Source of the DNA: Achromobacter pestifer | Lineage (GTDB): Bacteria; Pseudomonadota; Gammaproteobacteria; Burkholderiales; Burkholderiaceae_B | NCBI RefSeq assembly: GCF_013267355.1 | Contig: NZ_CP053985.1 | Location: 4,216,001-4,280,000 of the forward strand | DNA: 64,000 nucleotides | Direction of reading: 5' to 3' | Shown here: one piece after another, positions 1 to 9,355 of the stretch | Layout: every line of letters starts with the position of its first letter | Position numbering within the stretch: the stretch's first letter is position 1 | Notes under the pieces: model-generated | What the model was told of the DNA's origin: nothing | Database searches by the model: none | The model's input: only the letters and a program-made list of their open reading frames with translations | Program-made: the position numbers and the translations under genes

Positions 1-198
1 GTCCGCATGCTGGCCGACGGTTCCGCCCTGTGGACCAAGGAACTGGGCCTGGAGCTGGACCTGATCCAGCGCGGCATGGGCGTGCGCTCGCAGCGCTACT
101 CTGCCCTGATCGTTGACGGCGTGGTCAAGCAGCTGAACGTCGAAGGCCCCGGCAAGTTCGAAGTCAGCGACGCCGCCACGATGCTGTCGCAAGTCTGA
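1..198 (+). CDS. Peroxiredoxin (redoxin family), C-terminal fragment
   Basis: Only the last 65 codons are in the window, in frame from base 1 to a TGA stop. The visible end contains a RYSALIVDG stretch and a closing GPGKFEVSDAATML segment, which is how Prx5-type glutaredoxin-like peroxiredoxins end. Such proteins reduce hydrogen peroxide and alkyl peroxides in the cytoplasm using a thiol donor. The peroxidatic cysteine would lie upstream of the window and cannot be checked. The family call rests on the C-terminal segment alone. Confidence 0.75.
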   Translation, partial: VRMLADGSALWTKELGLELDLIQRGMGVRSQRYSALIVDGVVKQLNVEGPGKFEVSDAATMLSQV

Positions 199-284
199 TC
201 CCACGTAGTTCCTGTTTTACCGCTTAGCGCAGCGGGCCGCTCCGACGGCCTGTTGCGCTGCCGCCAGCAGCGGTTGCCGACGCC

Positions 285-1670
285 ATGCTCGCCACCATCT
301 CCTCCTTCTCGTCCCTTTACTTCGCGACCTTGCTGATGCTTATCGGCACGGGTCTGTTCAACACCTACATGGGGCTCCGGCTGACAGCGCAGTCTGTCAG
401 CGAGGTGTGGATCGGCGCCTTGATCGCCGGCTACTACCTGGGCCTGGTGTGCGGCGCCCGCCTTGGGCACAAACTCATCATCCGCGTCGGCCATATCCGG
501 GCGTTCGTCGCCTGTGCGGCCGTGGCTACCAGCATGATCCTGGCCCAGACGCTGGTCGACTCCATGCCGTTGTGGCTGGTGTTCCGCGTCATTTCGGGCA
601 TCGTGATGGTGACCGAATTCATGGTCATCGAGAGCTGGCTCAACGAGCAGACCGAAAACCACCAGCGCGGGCGTGTCTTCTCCGTCTACATGGTCGTGTC
701 CGGCCTGGGCACCGTGCTGGGGCAATTGGCCCTGACCGCCTATGCCACGCTGGATCTGCGGCCGCTGACCCTGGTGGCCATGTGCCTGGTGCTGTGCCTG
801 GTGCCGATTGCGGTCACCGCCCGTTCGCACCCGCCCACGCCGCTGCCGGCGCCGCTGGACATACGTTTCTTCATGCGGCGCGTGCCGCTGTCGATGACGG
901 TGCTGTTCGTGGCGGGCAATCTTTCCGGGGCCTTCTACGGGCTGGCGGCCGTCTACGGCGCCAAGCATGGTTTGTCCACCTCGCAGGCGGCCATTTTCGT
1001 GGCTGCCGCGGTGACTGCCGGCCTGTTGTCACAGTGGCCCATGGGCTGGCTATCCGACCGCATCAACCGCGCCGGGCTGATCCGCTTCAACGCGCTCTTG
1101 CTGGTGGTGCTGCCGGTGGTCATGTGGGGCTGGATCGTGCTGCCGTACTGGGCGCTGGTGGCCATGTCCTGTGTCTTCGGCGTGCTGCAATTCACGCTGT
1201 ATCCGCTGGGCGCGGCCTTCGCCAACGATCACGTCGAGTCCGAGCGCCGGGTCAGCCTGTCGGCCGTGCTGCTCATGACCTACGGGGTCGGGGCCTGCAT
1301 CGGTCCGATGATTGCCGGGATACTGATGTCGCTGGCCGGCCCCAGCATGTACTACGTCTTCATATCCGCCTGCGCCTTGATCCTGGTCTGGCAGGTGCGG
1401 CCCACCCGCGTCACCGGCGCGCACCAGGTGGACGAGGCGCCCACGCACTTCGTGCCCATGCCGGACACGCTGCAGAGTTCGCCCGCCGCGGCGGTGCTGG
1501 ACCCACGCGTGGATCCGGCAACCGACATTGCCATGGAAATGGTGCAGCCCGAGGTGGCCCCGGTCGCTGCCGCGGCCGAACCGCCAGCGGCTGATCCTGG
1601 CGCGGCGCCTGCCACGGATGCGGCGGACGATGCGGCAGAGGATCGCCGGCAGGTCCGTACGGGCACCTGA
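285..1670 (+). CDS. MFS transporter, YcaD-like
   Basis: A 461-residue integral membrane protein with the alternating hydrophobic segments of a 12-helix major facilitator. The first half carries a GARLGHKLIIRVGHIR loop in the helix 2-3 position, and the second half carries GWLSDRINRAG, the repeated MFS loop motif. Sequence style is closest to the YcaD/UMF-type permeases of unknown substrate. After the last helix there is a roughly 75-residue Ala/Pro-rich, acidic, low-complexity cytoplasmic tail, longer than usual for the family. It stands alone downstream of the peroxiredoxin gene; no strong RBS is evident before the ATG. Substrate cannot be inferred. Confidence 0.85.
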   Translation: MLATISSFSSLYFATLLMLIGTGLFNTYMGLRLTAQSVSEVWIGALIAGYYLGLVCGARLGHKLIIRVGHIRAFVACAAVATSMILAQTLVDSMPLWLVFRVISGIVMVTEFMVIESWLNEQTENHQRGRVFSVYMVVSGLGTVLGQLALTAYATLDLRPLTLVAMCLVLCLVPIAVTARSHPPTPLPAPLDIRFFMRRVPLSMTVLFVAGNLSGAFYGLAAVYGAKHGLSTSQAAIFVAAAVTAGLLSQWPMGWLSDRINRAGLIRFNALLLVVLPVVMWGWIVLPYWALVAMSCVFGVLQFTLYPLGAAFANDHVESERRVSLSAVLLMTYGVGACIGPMIAGILMSLAGPSMYYVFISACALILVWQVRPTRVTGAHQVDEAPTHFVPMPDTLQSSPAAAVLDPRVDPATDIAMEMVQPEVAPVAAAAEPPAADPGAAPATDAADDAAEDRRQVRTGT

Positions 1671-1688
1671 CGGCCGCATTGGCGTGTC

Positions 1689-2570
1689 TTACCAGGGCGC
1701 CATCAGCGTGATGGCCGCCAGGGCCAGGGCGATGCCCAGCAGGTTCAGACGGGTCAATGGCTCGCGGAAGGCCAGCGCGCCGACCAGCGTGCCCAGGGTG
1801 ATCACGCCCATGTTCATGGACGCGAATACCAGCGCGGGATGTTCGGGCAGCGACTGGTGCGCGCGGATGTAGGTCAGGATGTTGCCGAAGTTCGCCAGCC
1901 CCAGCGCCGCGCCCGCGGCCAGGTGGCGCGGCTGGCAGCGCACCCGGCGCCACAGCAGATAGGCGAGCATCAGCAGGCCGGCGATGACGAAGGCCAGCAG
2001 CAGCCCGCCCGCGAAGGCCGTGCCCGCGCGCGCCATCTGCTTGAACAGGATGTCGATCACGCCATAGCCCACCCAGACCACCAGCGGCCATAGCCACATG
2101 GCGCGGCTGCTGGCGGGGGTGTCCTCGCCTGGCGCCTGCGTGCGAGGCGCGCGGCGCAGCAGGCAGTACAAGGCGCTGGCGGCCAGCAGGGTCGCGGCCA
2201 GCTTGCGGCCGCTTACCGGTTCGCCGAACAGCAGGAAGGCCGCCAGCAGCGGGATGAACAGCGACAGGCGTTGCGCGGCGTCGCTGCGCACGATGCCGGC
2301 ATGGCGCACGGCCGCCGCCATCGCCAGGAACACGCTGGGCAGCAGCACGCCCAGCGCGGCCAGCACCAGCCAGGGCGTTTGCGGCGCCAGCAGCGCGGCC
2401 GGGTCCGGGCGCAGCACGGCCCAGCAAAGCAGGGCGGCCACCGCGTAGTTCATGGCGATGGCCTGGCGCACGTCCACCTGGTAGCGCCGCGCCAGCTTCA
2501 GCAGCACGGCCACGGTCACGCTGCAGGCGACGCTGGCCAGCAGATAGAGCAGGCCCGGGGTCAGCGGCAT
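1689..2570 (-). CDS. EamA/DMT-family transporter overlapping bioB
   Basis: A 293-residue protein of about ten hydrophobic segments in two repeats, typical of drug/metabolite transporters of the EamA type. The ATG start ([10 protein letters not shown]) lies inside the last codons of bioB, giving a 10-bp overlap, so translation is probably coupled to that of bioB. A longer upstream in-frame extension is Arg/Pro-rich and antisense-like, and was rejected as the start. EamA proteins export amino acids, nucleosides and other metabolites; the substrate is not readable here. The fixed overlap with biotin synthase makes a link to biotin or its precursors possible, but that is inference. Confidence 0.82.
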   Translation of the reverse strand: MPLTPGLLYLLASVACSVTVAVLLKLARRYQVDVRQAIAMNYAVAALLCWAVLRPDPAALLAPQTPWLVLAALGVLLPSVFLAMAAAVRHAGIVRSDAAQRLSLFIPLLAAFLLFGEPVSGRKLAATLLAASALYCLLRRAPRTQAPGEDTPASSRAMWLWPLVVWVGYGVIDILFKQMARAGTAFAGGLLLAFVIAGLLMLAYLLWRRVRCQPRHLAAGAALGLANFGNILTYIRAHQSLPEHPALVFASMNMGVITLGTLVGALAFREPLTRLNLLGIALALAAITLMAPW

Positions 2571-3580
2571 GCCACGGCGTCGTGGTGCTGGTGCTGGGCG
2601 GCGTCGATGCGCATGCCCAGGCGCTGCAACAGGCGCTGGTCGGCTTCCATCTGCGGATTGGCGGTGGTCAGCAGGGCATCGCCGTAGAACATGGAGTTGG
2701 CGCCGGCCATGAAGCACAGCGCCTGCAACGCGTCGTCCATGGTTTCGCGGCCCGCGGACAGGCGCACCGCCGCGCGCGGCATGGCGATGCGGGCCACGGC
2801 GATGGTGCGCACGAACTCGAACGGGTCCAGGGCTTCCACGCCGGCCAGCGGCGTGCCTTCCACCTGCACCAGATTGTTGATCGGCACGGACTCGGGATAG
2901 GGCTCCATGTTGGCCAGCTGGGCGATCAGGCCGGCGCGCTCACGGCGCGATTCGCCCAGGCCCACGATGCCGCCGCAGCACACGTTGATGCCGGCGTCGC
3001 GTACCCGGTCCAACGTGTCCAGCCGGTCCTGGTAGGTGCGGGTGGAAATGATCTTGCCGTAGAACTCGGGCGAGGTGTCCAGGTTGTGGTTGTAGTAGTC
3101 CAGGCCGGCGCTCTTGAGCTGTTCGGCCTGGCCTTCACGCAACATGCCCAGCGTGACGCAGGTCTCCAGGCCCAGGGCCTTCACCGCGCTGACCATCTCG
3201 GCCACCGCCTCCAGGTGGTGTGGCTTGGGGCTGCGCCAGGCGGCGCCCATGCAGAAGCGCTGCGCGCCGCCTTCCTGGGCCTTGCGGGCCGCGGCCACCA
3301 CGTCTGCCAGGGGCATCAGCTTGTCGGCGTCCAGACCGGTGTCGTAGTGCGAGGACTGCGGGCAATAGGCGCAGTCTTCGGGACAGCCGCCGGTCTTGAT
3401 CGACAGCAGGCTGGACAGCTGGATGGCGTTCGGATCGAAGTGGGCGCGGTGCGTCTGCTGGGCCCGGAACACCAGATCCATGAATGGCAGTTCGTAGAGC
3501 GCCATGATGTCGGCGGCGCTCCAGGCGGGGGCGACGGCCGGCTTGGCGACGGTCGGGACGGGGATGTAGGCGGTCTGCAT
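2561..3580 (-). CDS. bioB: Biotin synthase
   Basis: Radical-SAM enzyme that inserts sulfur into dethiobiotin, the last step of biotin synthesis. The 339-residue length fits the family. The CxxxCxxC motif (CPEDCAYC) that holds the [4Fe-4S] cluster is at C66, C70 and C73, followed by the conserved YCPQSSHY region. Later conserved pieces include the FCMGAAWR and [12 protein letters not shown] segments. The start MQTAYIPVP is preceded by an AGGAG-like RBS (reverse strand, about 3586-3590). No bioFDA genes are adjacent, and no BirA-type operator was recognised in the 243-bp gap upstream. A DMT transporter gene overlaps its 3' end. Confidence 0.97.
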   Translation of the reverse strand: MQTAYIPVPTVAKPAVAPAWSAADIMALYELPFMDLVFRAQQTHRAHFDPNAIQLSSLLSIKTGGCPEDCAYCPQSSHYDTGLDADKLMPLADVVAAARKAQEGGAQRFCMGAAWRSPKPHHLEAVAEMVSAVKALGLETCVTLGMLREGQAEQLKSAGLDYYNHNLDTSPEFYGKIISTRTYQDRLDTLDRVRDAGINVCCGGIVGLGESRRERAGLIAQLANMEPYPESVPINNLVQVEGTPLAGVEALDPFEFVRTIAVARIAMPRAAVRLSAGRETMDDALQALCFMAGANSMFYGDALLTTANPQMEADQRLLQRLGMRIDAAQHQHHDAVACR

Positions 3581-3823
3581 GGGTGGGCTCCTTTCGGTCT
3601 TGCGGGGATCGCGCCGCTGGCATGGGGCAGGGCGGGATCGGCGGATCGTAAGAAGCTGCGCAGGGTTTGCGCAATGCTGGCCGTCAGGCGAAAGTTAGCC
3701 GCCTGTTGTCGCTATTTTTTCAGGAAATGGAGGATTTTGACGGTTGCCGACTTCTAAGTCGCGCACATCTTCGGGGACACTGGGTAGTCGATTATTTTGA
3801 ATCGAATTGTAAGTTTCTGGCCG

Positions 3824-5317
3824 TCAGTCCTTGGCCCGCTTGTCGCGGGGCCGCGTACGCTCGTGCCCGGTGATGCCGCGGTCGCGCGCCCATACGATGG
3901 CCGCGCTGCGGCGGTGCACGCCGATCTTGCTGTAGATCGTGGCCACGTGGTTGCGCACGGTGTTGCGCGACAGTTTCAGCTGTCGGGCGATGCCTTCATC
4001 GTCATGGCCCTGGCACATCAGGCCCAGCACTTCGCGTTCGCGCGAGGTGAGCTGCGCCAGTTCGGCCACGTCGCGCGTGGCGGGCGCGGGTTCGCGCAAT
4101 TGCGCCAGCTTCTCGATGACGCTGCGGCTGAACCAGGAGGTGTCCTGCATGACAGCCTCGATCGCCGTCAGCAGTTCGGTTTCGGAGCGCTTGCGTTCCG
4201 TGATGTCCTGGATCGCCAGCAGCACGCGCTGCTGGCCGCCGATGGTCACGGGTTCGGCCGACAGCAGGCAGTCCAGCCGGCTGCCGTCCCTGGCCGCCAA
4301 TGCCACGTCGCGGTTGCGGGCGCTTTCGCCGCGCTTGAGGCTGGCCTCCAGGTCTTCGGGAAGTTGCAGGTCCAACCCGGTCAAGGCCTGGCCGATGCCG
4401 TCCTGCGCAGAGGTGCCGGTGACTGTGGCGAAGGCGTCGTTCAGGTCCAGCGCGAGCAGCGTTTCGCCCTCGCAGACGGCCATGGGCACGGGCGCCAGGC
4501 GGAACGCCTTGGAGAAGCGCTCCTCGCTTTCGCGCAAGGCCAGTTCGGTGCGCTTGCGGGGTTCCAGGTCGATGAAGGTGAACAGCATGCATGGCTCGCC
4601 CTGCATGTCGATGGGCTGGCCCGCGACGATGACGAACTTCACGCTGCCGTCCGCGAGTTTCAGCACGCCCTCGCGCTGCGCGATGGTTTGCCCTTCGTTG
4701 AGGCTGGCGACCGCGTTGTCCTTGTCCTCGCCGCCGTCCAGCACGTCCAGCTCATAGGCCGACTTGCCCACGATGGCGTCGCGCGCGTAGCCGGTCATTT
4801 CGAGGAAGCCCTGGTTCACCTTCACATAGCGCAGGTCGGACAGGCGGCAGATGAGGGCGGGCGCGGGATTGGCGCCGAAGGCCCGTTCGAAGCGTACTTC
4901 GGCGTTGATCTGCTCGGTCTGGTCATACAGGATCAGGACGCGATATTCGGCGCCATCGCCACTGTCCAGGTTCAGCCCGCTGGCACGTATGTTGCGCAGG
5001 AACTCCGCGTCGTCCTTGCGCAGCAGGTCCAGCAGCAGTTCGTCGAATGGCTCGGTCGCGGCCAGCCGGTCCAATGGGTACTGGCGGGGGGGTACGCGAT
5101 GGTGGTTGCGGTAGGTGAGGGCATAGCGCTTGCGATAGCCGGCCGGCGTGCCGCCCAGATCTTCCAGCTTGTCGGCGCCATGCAGCCTGAGCGCGCTGGC
5201 ATTGGCCCAGGCGATGGCGCCGTCCGCTTCGAGCAGGATGATGCCTTCGTTCAGGCCCGCGATGATGCGTTGCAGATGCTGGCGGTGCGGATGGGGAGCG
5301 GCGGCGTTCGCGGTCAC
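3824..5317 (-). CDS. PAS-domain LuxR-type transcriptional regulator
   Basis: A 497-residue sensor-regulator. Three PAS-like domains can be read in order (about residues 13-135, 145-260 and 270-375), including a FLEMTGYARDAIVGKSAYEL stretch and DITERKR exits. A LuxR/FixJ helix-turn-helix follows near residues 425-485 (LTSREREVLGLMCQGHDDEGIARQL, read in pieces). The chosen GTG start (VTANAAAP) has a GAGGA RBS five bases upstream; the open frame continues further 5' but into unlikely coding sequence. No transmembrane segment is visible, so sensing is probably cytoplasmic. It has no response-regulator receiver domain and no adjacent kinase. Its ligand and targets are unknown; bioB is the next gene downstream. 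Confidence 0.85.
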   Translation of the reverse strand: MTANAAAPHPHRQHLQRIIAGLNEGIILLEADGAIAWANASALRLHGADKLEDLGGTPAGYRKRYALTYRNHHRVPPRQYPLDRLAATEPFDELLLDLLRKDDAEFLRNIRASGLNLDSGDGAEYRVLILYDQTEQINAEVRFERAFGANPAPALICRLSDLRYVKVNQGFLEMTGYARDAIVGKSAYELDVLDGGEDKDNAVASLNEGQTIAQREGVLKLADGSVKFVIVAGQPIDMQGEPCMLFTFIDLEPRKRTELALRESEERFSKAFRLAPVPMAVCEGETLLALDLNDAFATVTGTSAQDGIGQALTGLDLQLPEDLEASLKRGESARNRDVALAARDGSRLDCLLSAEPVTIGGQQRVLLAIQDITERKRSETELLTAIEAVMQDTSWFSRSVIEKLAQLREPAPATRDVAELAQLTSREREVLGLMCQGHDDEGIARQLKLSRNTVRNHVATIYSKIGVHRRSAAIVWARDRGITGHERTRPRDKRAKD

Positions 5318-5474
5318 GTAGTCCTCTTCTTTTCGCAGGGCACGACGCAAAGAGAATGAAGGCGCACTGAAAGGCTGTCCAGATGGCGAAATGGACGAGT
5401 CTGAGCGTAGGGGGGGAGGGTAGAGAAGATGGCTGCCGACTGATGATGACGGCAAATACCACGGGCAGAAATGC

Positions 5475-5499
5475 AAAAAGCTCCGGGAACCGGAGCTTT
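5475..5499 (-). terminator. Intrinsic terminator of the tRNA array
   Basis: A perfect 10-bp stem (AAAGCTCCGG / CCGGAGCTTT) closes a 3-nt loop and is followed on the minus strand by a T-run. It lies about 38 bp past the 3' end of the last tRNA-Asp, as expected for the end of the tRNA transcript. Confidence 0.85.
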
Positions 5500-5536
5500 C
5501 GATGGAAGCTGAATTTTGAACCGTGCACAAAGTGCT

Positions 5537-5613
5537 TGGCGGAGCGGACGGGGCTCGAACCCGCGACCCCCGGCGTGACAGGCCGGTATTCTAACCAACT
5601 GAACTACCGCTCC
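5537..5613 (-). tRNA. tRNA-Asp (GTC), copy 2 in transcription order
   Basis: A 77-nt gene with encoded CCA. The anticodon arm CCGGC-CTGTCAC-GCCGG places GTC at 34-36. The acceptor begins GGAGCGG and the T-arm has GGTTCGAGCC. It is the last tRNA before the terminator. Its sequence matches the copy at 5978-6054. Confidence 0.97.
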
Positions 5614-5684
5614 GCAGCGGTTTGCTTTGACTTCTTCAATGCACTGCGGTGTCAAGGCAGCTTGGTACCACATGCCAGAAAGAC

Positions 5685-5760
5685 TGGCGTCCCCTAGGGG
5701 ATTCGAACCCCTGTACTCACCGTGAAAGGGTGATGTCCTAGGCCTCTAGACGAAGGGGAC
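5685..5760 (-). tRNA. tRNA-Glu (TTC), copy 2
   Basis: A 76-nt gene with encoded CCA. The anticodon arm TCACC-CTTTCAC-GGTGA puts TTC at 34-36, and the acceptor begins GTCCCCT. It is identical to the copy at 6118-6193. Confidence 0.97.
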
Positions 5761-5799
5761 CTGAACAAAACAGAACTACTTTACTATCGTACTGCTGAC

Positions 5800-5875
<76 letters not shown>

Positions 5876-5930
5876 CAGGATCCTCGATGTCCCAAACTAC
5901 AGACAACAAGGTCTCACACTATATAAAGCA

Positions 5931-5952
5931 AAAAAGCCCCGAAAACGGAGCT
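5931..5952 (-). terminator. Possible internal terminator between the two tRNA sets
   Basis: On the minus strand a 7-bp stem (AGCTCCG / CGGGGCT, one U-G pair) with a TTTT loop is followed by six Ts. It lies between the 3' end of the first tRNA-Asp and the second tRNA-Ala, so it could lower or separate expression of the downstream set, or act as a processing site. Weaker than the terminator at 5475-5499. Confidence 0.5.
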
Positions 5953-5977
5953 CTTGAAAGACTCTGAGCGAGAGCTT

Positions 5978-6054
5978 TGGCGGAGCGGACGGGGCTCGAA
6001 CCCGCGACCCCCGGCGTGACAGGCCGGTATTCTAACCAACTGAACTACCGCTCC
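5978..6054 (-). tRNA. tRNA-Asp (GTC), copy 1
   Basis: A 77-nt gene with encoded CCA and GTC anticodon, identical to the copy at 5537-5613. Third gene of the first Ala-Glu-Asp set. Confidence 0.97.
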
Positions 6055-6117
6055 GCAGCGGCGTACTCACAACATTGTCACTTCAACTGCATCACTACAT
6101 ACTGCTGCCAGAAAAAC

Positions 6118-6193
6118 TGGCGTCCCCTAGGGGATTCGAACCCCTGTACTCACCGTGAAAGGGTGATGTCCTAGGCCTCTAGACGAAGGGGAC
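6118..6193 (-). tRNA. tRNA-Glu (TTC), copy 1
   Basis: A 76-nt gene with encoded CCA and TTC anticodon. The Glu-Ala spacer is 39 nt, the same length as in the other set, although the spacer sequence differs. Confidence 0.97.
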
Positions 6194-6232
6194 TTGGACT
6201 TGCAAACTGGTACTACATCCTTCGCCGTTGAC

Positions 6233-6308
<76 letters not shown>

Positions 6309-6419
6309 GTCTTTCTAATCAGTCCGTTCAATGTTTTACGAAACCGAGCACACGTTTTACCGAGTGCTTTTTCGTAGTTCGTTGCCGGTTTTGTTTAGTG
6401 CCGTTGGCGAAGAAACGAG

Positions 6420-6448
6420 ATTATGCACGAACTAAATTTGGTGTGCAA
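6420..6448 (-). promoter_or_regulatory. Sigma-70 promoter of the tRNA array
   Basis: On the minus strand TTGCAC and CATAAT are separated by exactly 17 bp. The site points into the tRNA-Ala gene, leaving a leader of about 105 nt, usual for a processed tRNA operon. The remaining sequence between here and the aldo/keto reductase start (6449-6663) holds no gene that I can support. Confidence 0.7.
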
Positions 6449-6663
6449 GTCGCTTCGCGACAAAAAGCCCAAAAGTTGGGAAAAAAAAGGGGATGGAAGG
6501 CATTTTTGGCCAGATTTTGCGCTTTTCTTGCTCAGGGCGGGCAAAGGTGATTGATGCGGAAATCAAGTAAATCAAAGACTTGTGGGAATGCTATCGTGGA
6601 CGGAAATTTTTTTCGCCGATCCGGAAGATTTTTTGCGCCGGACCCGCACACACGGACATCGCC

Positions 6664-7719
6664 ATGAGCAGCAAGACTTCGTTCCCCACGCGCCCGCTGG
6701 GCCAGAGCGGCATGGACATCACCCGCATCGGGCTGGGCGCCTGGGCCATCGGCGGCAATGGCTGGGCGGTGGGCTGGGGGCCGCAGGACGACGCCGAATC
6801 GGTGGCCGCGATCCGCCGCGCCGTCGAGCGCGGCATCAACTGGATCGACACCGCGGCGGTATACGGCCTGGGACATTCCGAGGAAATCGTGCGCCGCGCG
6901 CTGGCGCAGATGGCGCCGGACGCGCGGCCTTATGTGTTCACCAAATGCGGCCTGACCTGGTCCGCGGAGCAGCCACAGGCGATGCCGCGGCGCACCGGCG
7001 CGCCGGCCAGCATCCGGCGCGAAGTCGAGGACTCGCTGCGCCGGCTGGGCGTGGAGCGTATCGATCTCTACCAGATGCACTGGCCGGCGGGCGACGGCAC
7101 GCCCTTGGAGGTGTACTGGCAGGAACTGCTGGACCTGAAGCGGGAGGGCAAGGTCAGGGCGGTGGGGCTGTCCAACCACAATCTGGCGCAGTTGCAGCAG
7201 GCCGAGGCGCTGGGCCATGTGGATACGCTGCAGCCGCCGTTCTCGGCCATCCAGCGTGCGGCGGGCGCGGATCTGATTCCGTGGTGCGAGCGGAGCGGGA
7301 CCGGGGTGATCGTCTACAGCCCGATGCAATCCGGCCTCTTGGCCGGCAGCTTCAGCCTGGAGCGCGCCCGCGCCTTGCCGGCGGACGACTGGCGCGCGCG
7401 CAACGCGGAATTCACTACGCCGGGCATCGAGCGCAACCTGGCGCTGGCCGATGCGTTCAAGCCCATCGCCGAACGCCATGGCACCACGGTGGCGGCCGTG
7501 GCCGCGGGCTGGACGTTGGCTTGGCCGGGCGTGACGGGCGCCATCGTGGGCGTCCGCAGCGCGGCTCAGGTGGATGGCTTGCTCGGCGCGGCGTCGCTCG
7601 AACTGGACGGCGAAGACATGGACGCCATCGCGGATGCGATCGAGCGCACGGGAGCAGGGGTGGGGCCGTTGCGCCCGCTCGAAGAGAGCGGCGCGCTGCC
7701 GGCCAATCTGTTCGCCTGA
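6664..7719 (+). CDS. Aldo/keto reductase
   Basis: A 351-residue NAD(P)H-dependent oxidoreductase of the AKR barrel type. The catalytic tetrad is readable: Asp and Tyr in DTAAVYGLGHSEE, Lys in VFTKCGL and His in LYQMHWP. The cofactor-binding end carries the usual VGVRSAAQV segment. The ATG at MSSKTSFPT was chosen because the family's conserved LG-SGMxIT-GLG start begins just after it; the frame upstream is low quality. It converges on lnt, leaving a 7-bp gap. AKRs of this group reduce aldehydes and ketones; the physiological substrate is not evident. Confidence 0.9.
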   Translation: MSSKTSFPTRPLGQSGMDITRIGLGAWAIGGNGWAVGWGPQDDAESVAAIRRAVERGINWIDTAAVYGLGHSEEIVRRALAQMAPDARPYVFTKCGLTWSAEQPQAMPRRTGAPASIRREVEDSLRRLGVERIDLYQMHWPAGDGTPLEVYWQELLDLKREGKVRAVGLSNHNLAQLQQAEALGHVDTLQPPFSAIQRAAGADLIPWCERSGTGVIVYSPMQSGLLAGSFSLERARALPADDWRARNAEFTTPGIERNLALADAFKPIAERHGTTVAAVAAGWTLAWPGVTGAIVGVRSAAQVDGLLGAASLELDGEDMDAIADAIERTGAGVGPLRPLEESGALPANLFA

Positions 7720-7726
7720 GGGGGCC

Positions 7727-9355
7727 TCAGGCGCGGCGCGTCTTGCGGCCGCTGCCGACCGCCGCGATCAGCGCCAGGCCGATCAGGGCCAGCGCGGTCT
7801 TGTCGCCAAAGCGGGCGTAGGGCGTCAGCCCCGTCATGCCTTGCACGGCGACCGGCAGCACGCCGGCCTGCAGCGGCGCGAGCTGGGCTGCCACGCGGCC
7901 CTTGGCATCGATGGCGGCGGTAATGCCGGTGTTGGTGGAGGTCAGCATGGGCCGCGCCGTTTCCATGGTGCGCAGGCGGCCGATCTGCAGATGCTGGCGC
8001 AAGGCCCAGGAATCGCCAAACCAGCCCAGGTTGCTGACGTTCACCAGTATCGTCGCGCCCGGTTCGCCGTTGGGGCCGGGCTGCAGCGCGGGCAGCAGGT
8101 CCGGGCCGAACAGGTCTTCGTAGCAGATGTTGAACGCGATGTGCTGGCCGCCGACCGCGAAGGGCGTCTGGCGCACCGCGCCGCGGTCGAAGTCGCCCAG
8201 CGGAATGTTCAGCATGTCCACGAACCAGTGGAAGCCGGGCGGCACGTATTCGCCCCAAGGCACCAGGTGGCGCTTGTCGTAGCGCATGGCGGTGGTGCCG
8301 GCCACGAGCTGTTCGACCGGCGTATTGCCGTCAAAGCCCATGACGCTGTTGGTGTAGCGGTCGCGGCCATCGACGCGGTCGTGCAGCGGCACGCCCATTG
8401 CGATGGTTGTCTTGCGCTGGGCAGCCAGGTCGCGCCAGACGGCCCAGACGCGCGGGTCGAGCTGGTTCTGGAAGATGGGCAGCACGGTTTCCGGCAGGAT
8501 GATCAACTGCGGCGCGGGCACGCCCGGCGCCGGCGGCATGGCCGCCAGGTCCAGATGGCGCGTCAGGCTCTGGTCGAGCAGGGCGGGGTCGAACTTCTGG
8601 GATTGTCCGATGTTGCCCTGGACCAGGCGCACGTTCAGCGGATCGCCGGACGGCGTGGACCAGTCGATGCGGGACAGCGGCCAACCAGCGGCCGCCAGGG
8701 CCAGCGCGATGCCGGCGGCCAGGGCATGGCGCGAGCCGGTGCCGTTCTTGCGCGAGGGTTGCCACAGGCTTGCAAGGGCCGCGGCGACGAAGGCGGCCAG
8801 GAAGGCCATGCCGTGCACGCCGAGCAGCGGCGCCCAGCCGGCAATGGGGCTGTCGACCTGCGCGTAGCCGATGTTGAGCCAGGGGAAGCCCGTCAGCAGC
8901 ACGGCGCGCAGCCATTCGAACGCGGCCCACATTGCGGCCCAGGCCAGCGTGCCCGACAGGATGCGGGCGGGCGGTGAATCCGATGCCAGCGGCGCGTAGC
9001 GGCGCGCCAGCGCGCTGGCGGTGGCCGGGAACAGCGCCAGGAAGGCCGACAGCGCCAGCACCGCGGCCACGGCCAGCGGCGCGGCCAGGTCGCCATAGCG
9101 GTGCAGGCTGATGAAGATCCAGTACAGGCCCAGCGCATAGCTGGCGAAACCGAACAGCCAGCCGCGCGCCCAGGCCTGCTTGGCGGAAGGCGCATACAGG
9201 GTGACGCGGGCGGCGATGGCCAGCATCAGGACCTGGGTGACCGCCAGCGCCCAATCCGGCAAGGGACCGGGCGAGAAAGTCAGGGCGTGCACGGCGCCCG
9301 CCAGCATCAGGCCGGCGGCGCCGCGCAGGGTACGGCTGCGCGGAGTTGGGGTCAT
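7727..9355 (-). CDS. lnt: Apolipoprotein N-acyltransferase
   Basis: Inner-membrane enzyme that adds the third acyl chain to the N-terminal cysteine of lipoproteins. The 542 residues show about seven N-terminal hydrophobic segments and then a periplasmic nitrilase-like domain. The catalytic triad is present: E289 (LPETVLP), K361 ([12 protein letters not shown]) and C411 (NICYEDLFG). The ATG overlaps the corC stop as ATGA, so translation is probably coupled. It is the last gene of the miaB-phoH-ybeY-corC-lnt string; corC-lnt pairing is conserved in proteobacteria. Confidence 0.96.
   Translation of the reverse strand: MTPTPRSRTLRGAAGLMLAGAVHALTFSPGPLPDWALAVTQVLMLAIAARVTLYAPSAKQAWARGWLFGFASYALGLYWIFISLHRYGDLAAPLAVAAVLALSAFLALFPATASALARRYAPLASDSPPARILSGTLAWAAMWAAFEWLRAVLLTGFPWLNIGYAQVDSPIAGWAPLLGVHGMAFLAAFVAAALASLWQPSRKNGTGSRHALAAGIALALAAAGWPLSRIDWSTPSGDPLNVRLVQGNIGQSQKFDPALLDQSLTRHLDLAAMPPAPGVPAPQLIILPETVLPIFQNQLDPRVWAVWRDLAAQRKTTIAMGVPLHDRVDGRDRYTNSVMGFDGNTPVEQLVAGTTAMRYDKRHLVPWGEYVPPGFHWFVDMLNIPLGDFDRGAVRQTPFAVGGQHIAFNICYEDLFGPDLLPALQPGPNGEPGATILVNVSNLGWFGDSWALRQHLQIGRLRTMETARPMLTSTNTGITAAIDAKGRVAAQLAPLQAGVLPVAVQGMTGLTPYARFGDKTALALIGLALIAAVGSGRKTRRA

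Noticed and set aside
3581..3823. A BirA- or BioR-type operator upstream of bioB
   Set aside because: No matching palindrome was found; TCGATT-N6-AATCGA (3788-3805) is nearer the 3' end of the regulator gene and fits neither consensus.
6551..6566. TTGAT-N6-ATCAA upstream of the aldo/keto reductase gene as an FNR box
   Set aside because: FNR sites have a 4-bp spacer; here it is 6 bp.
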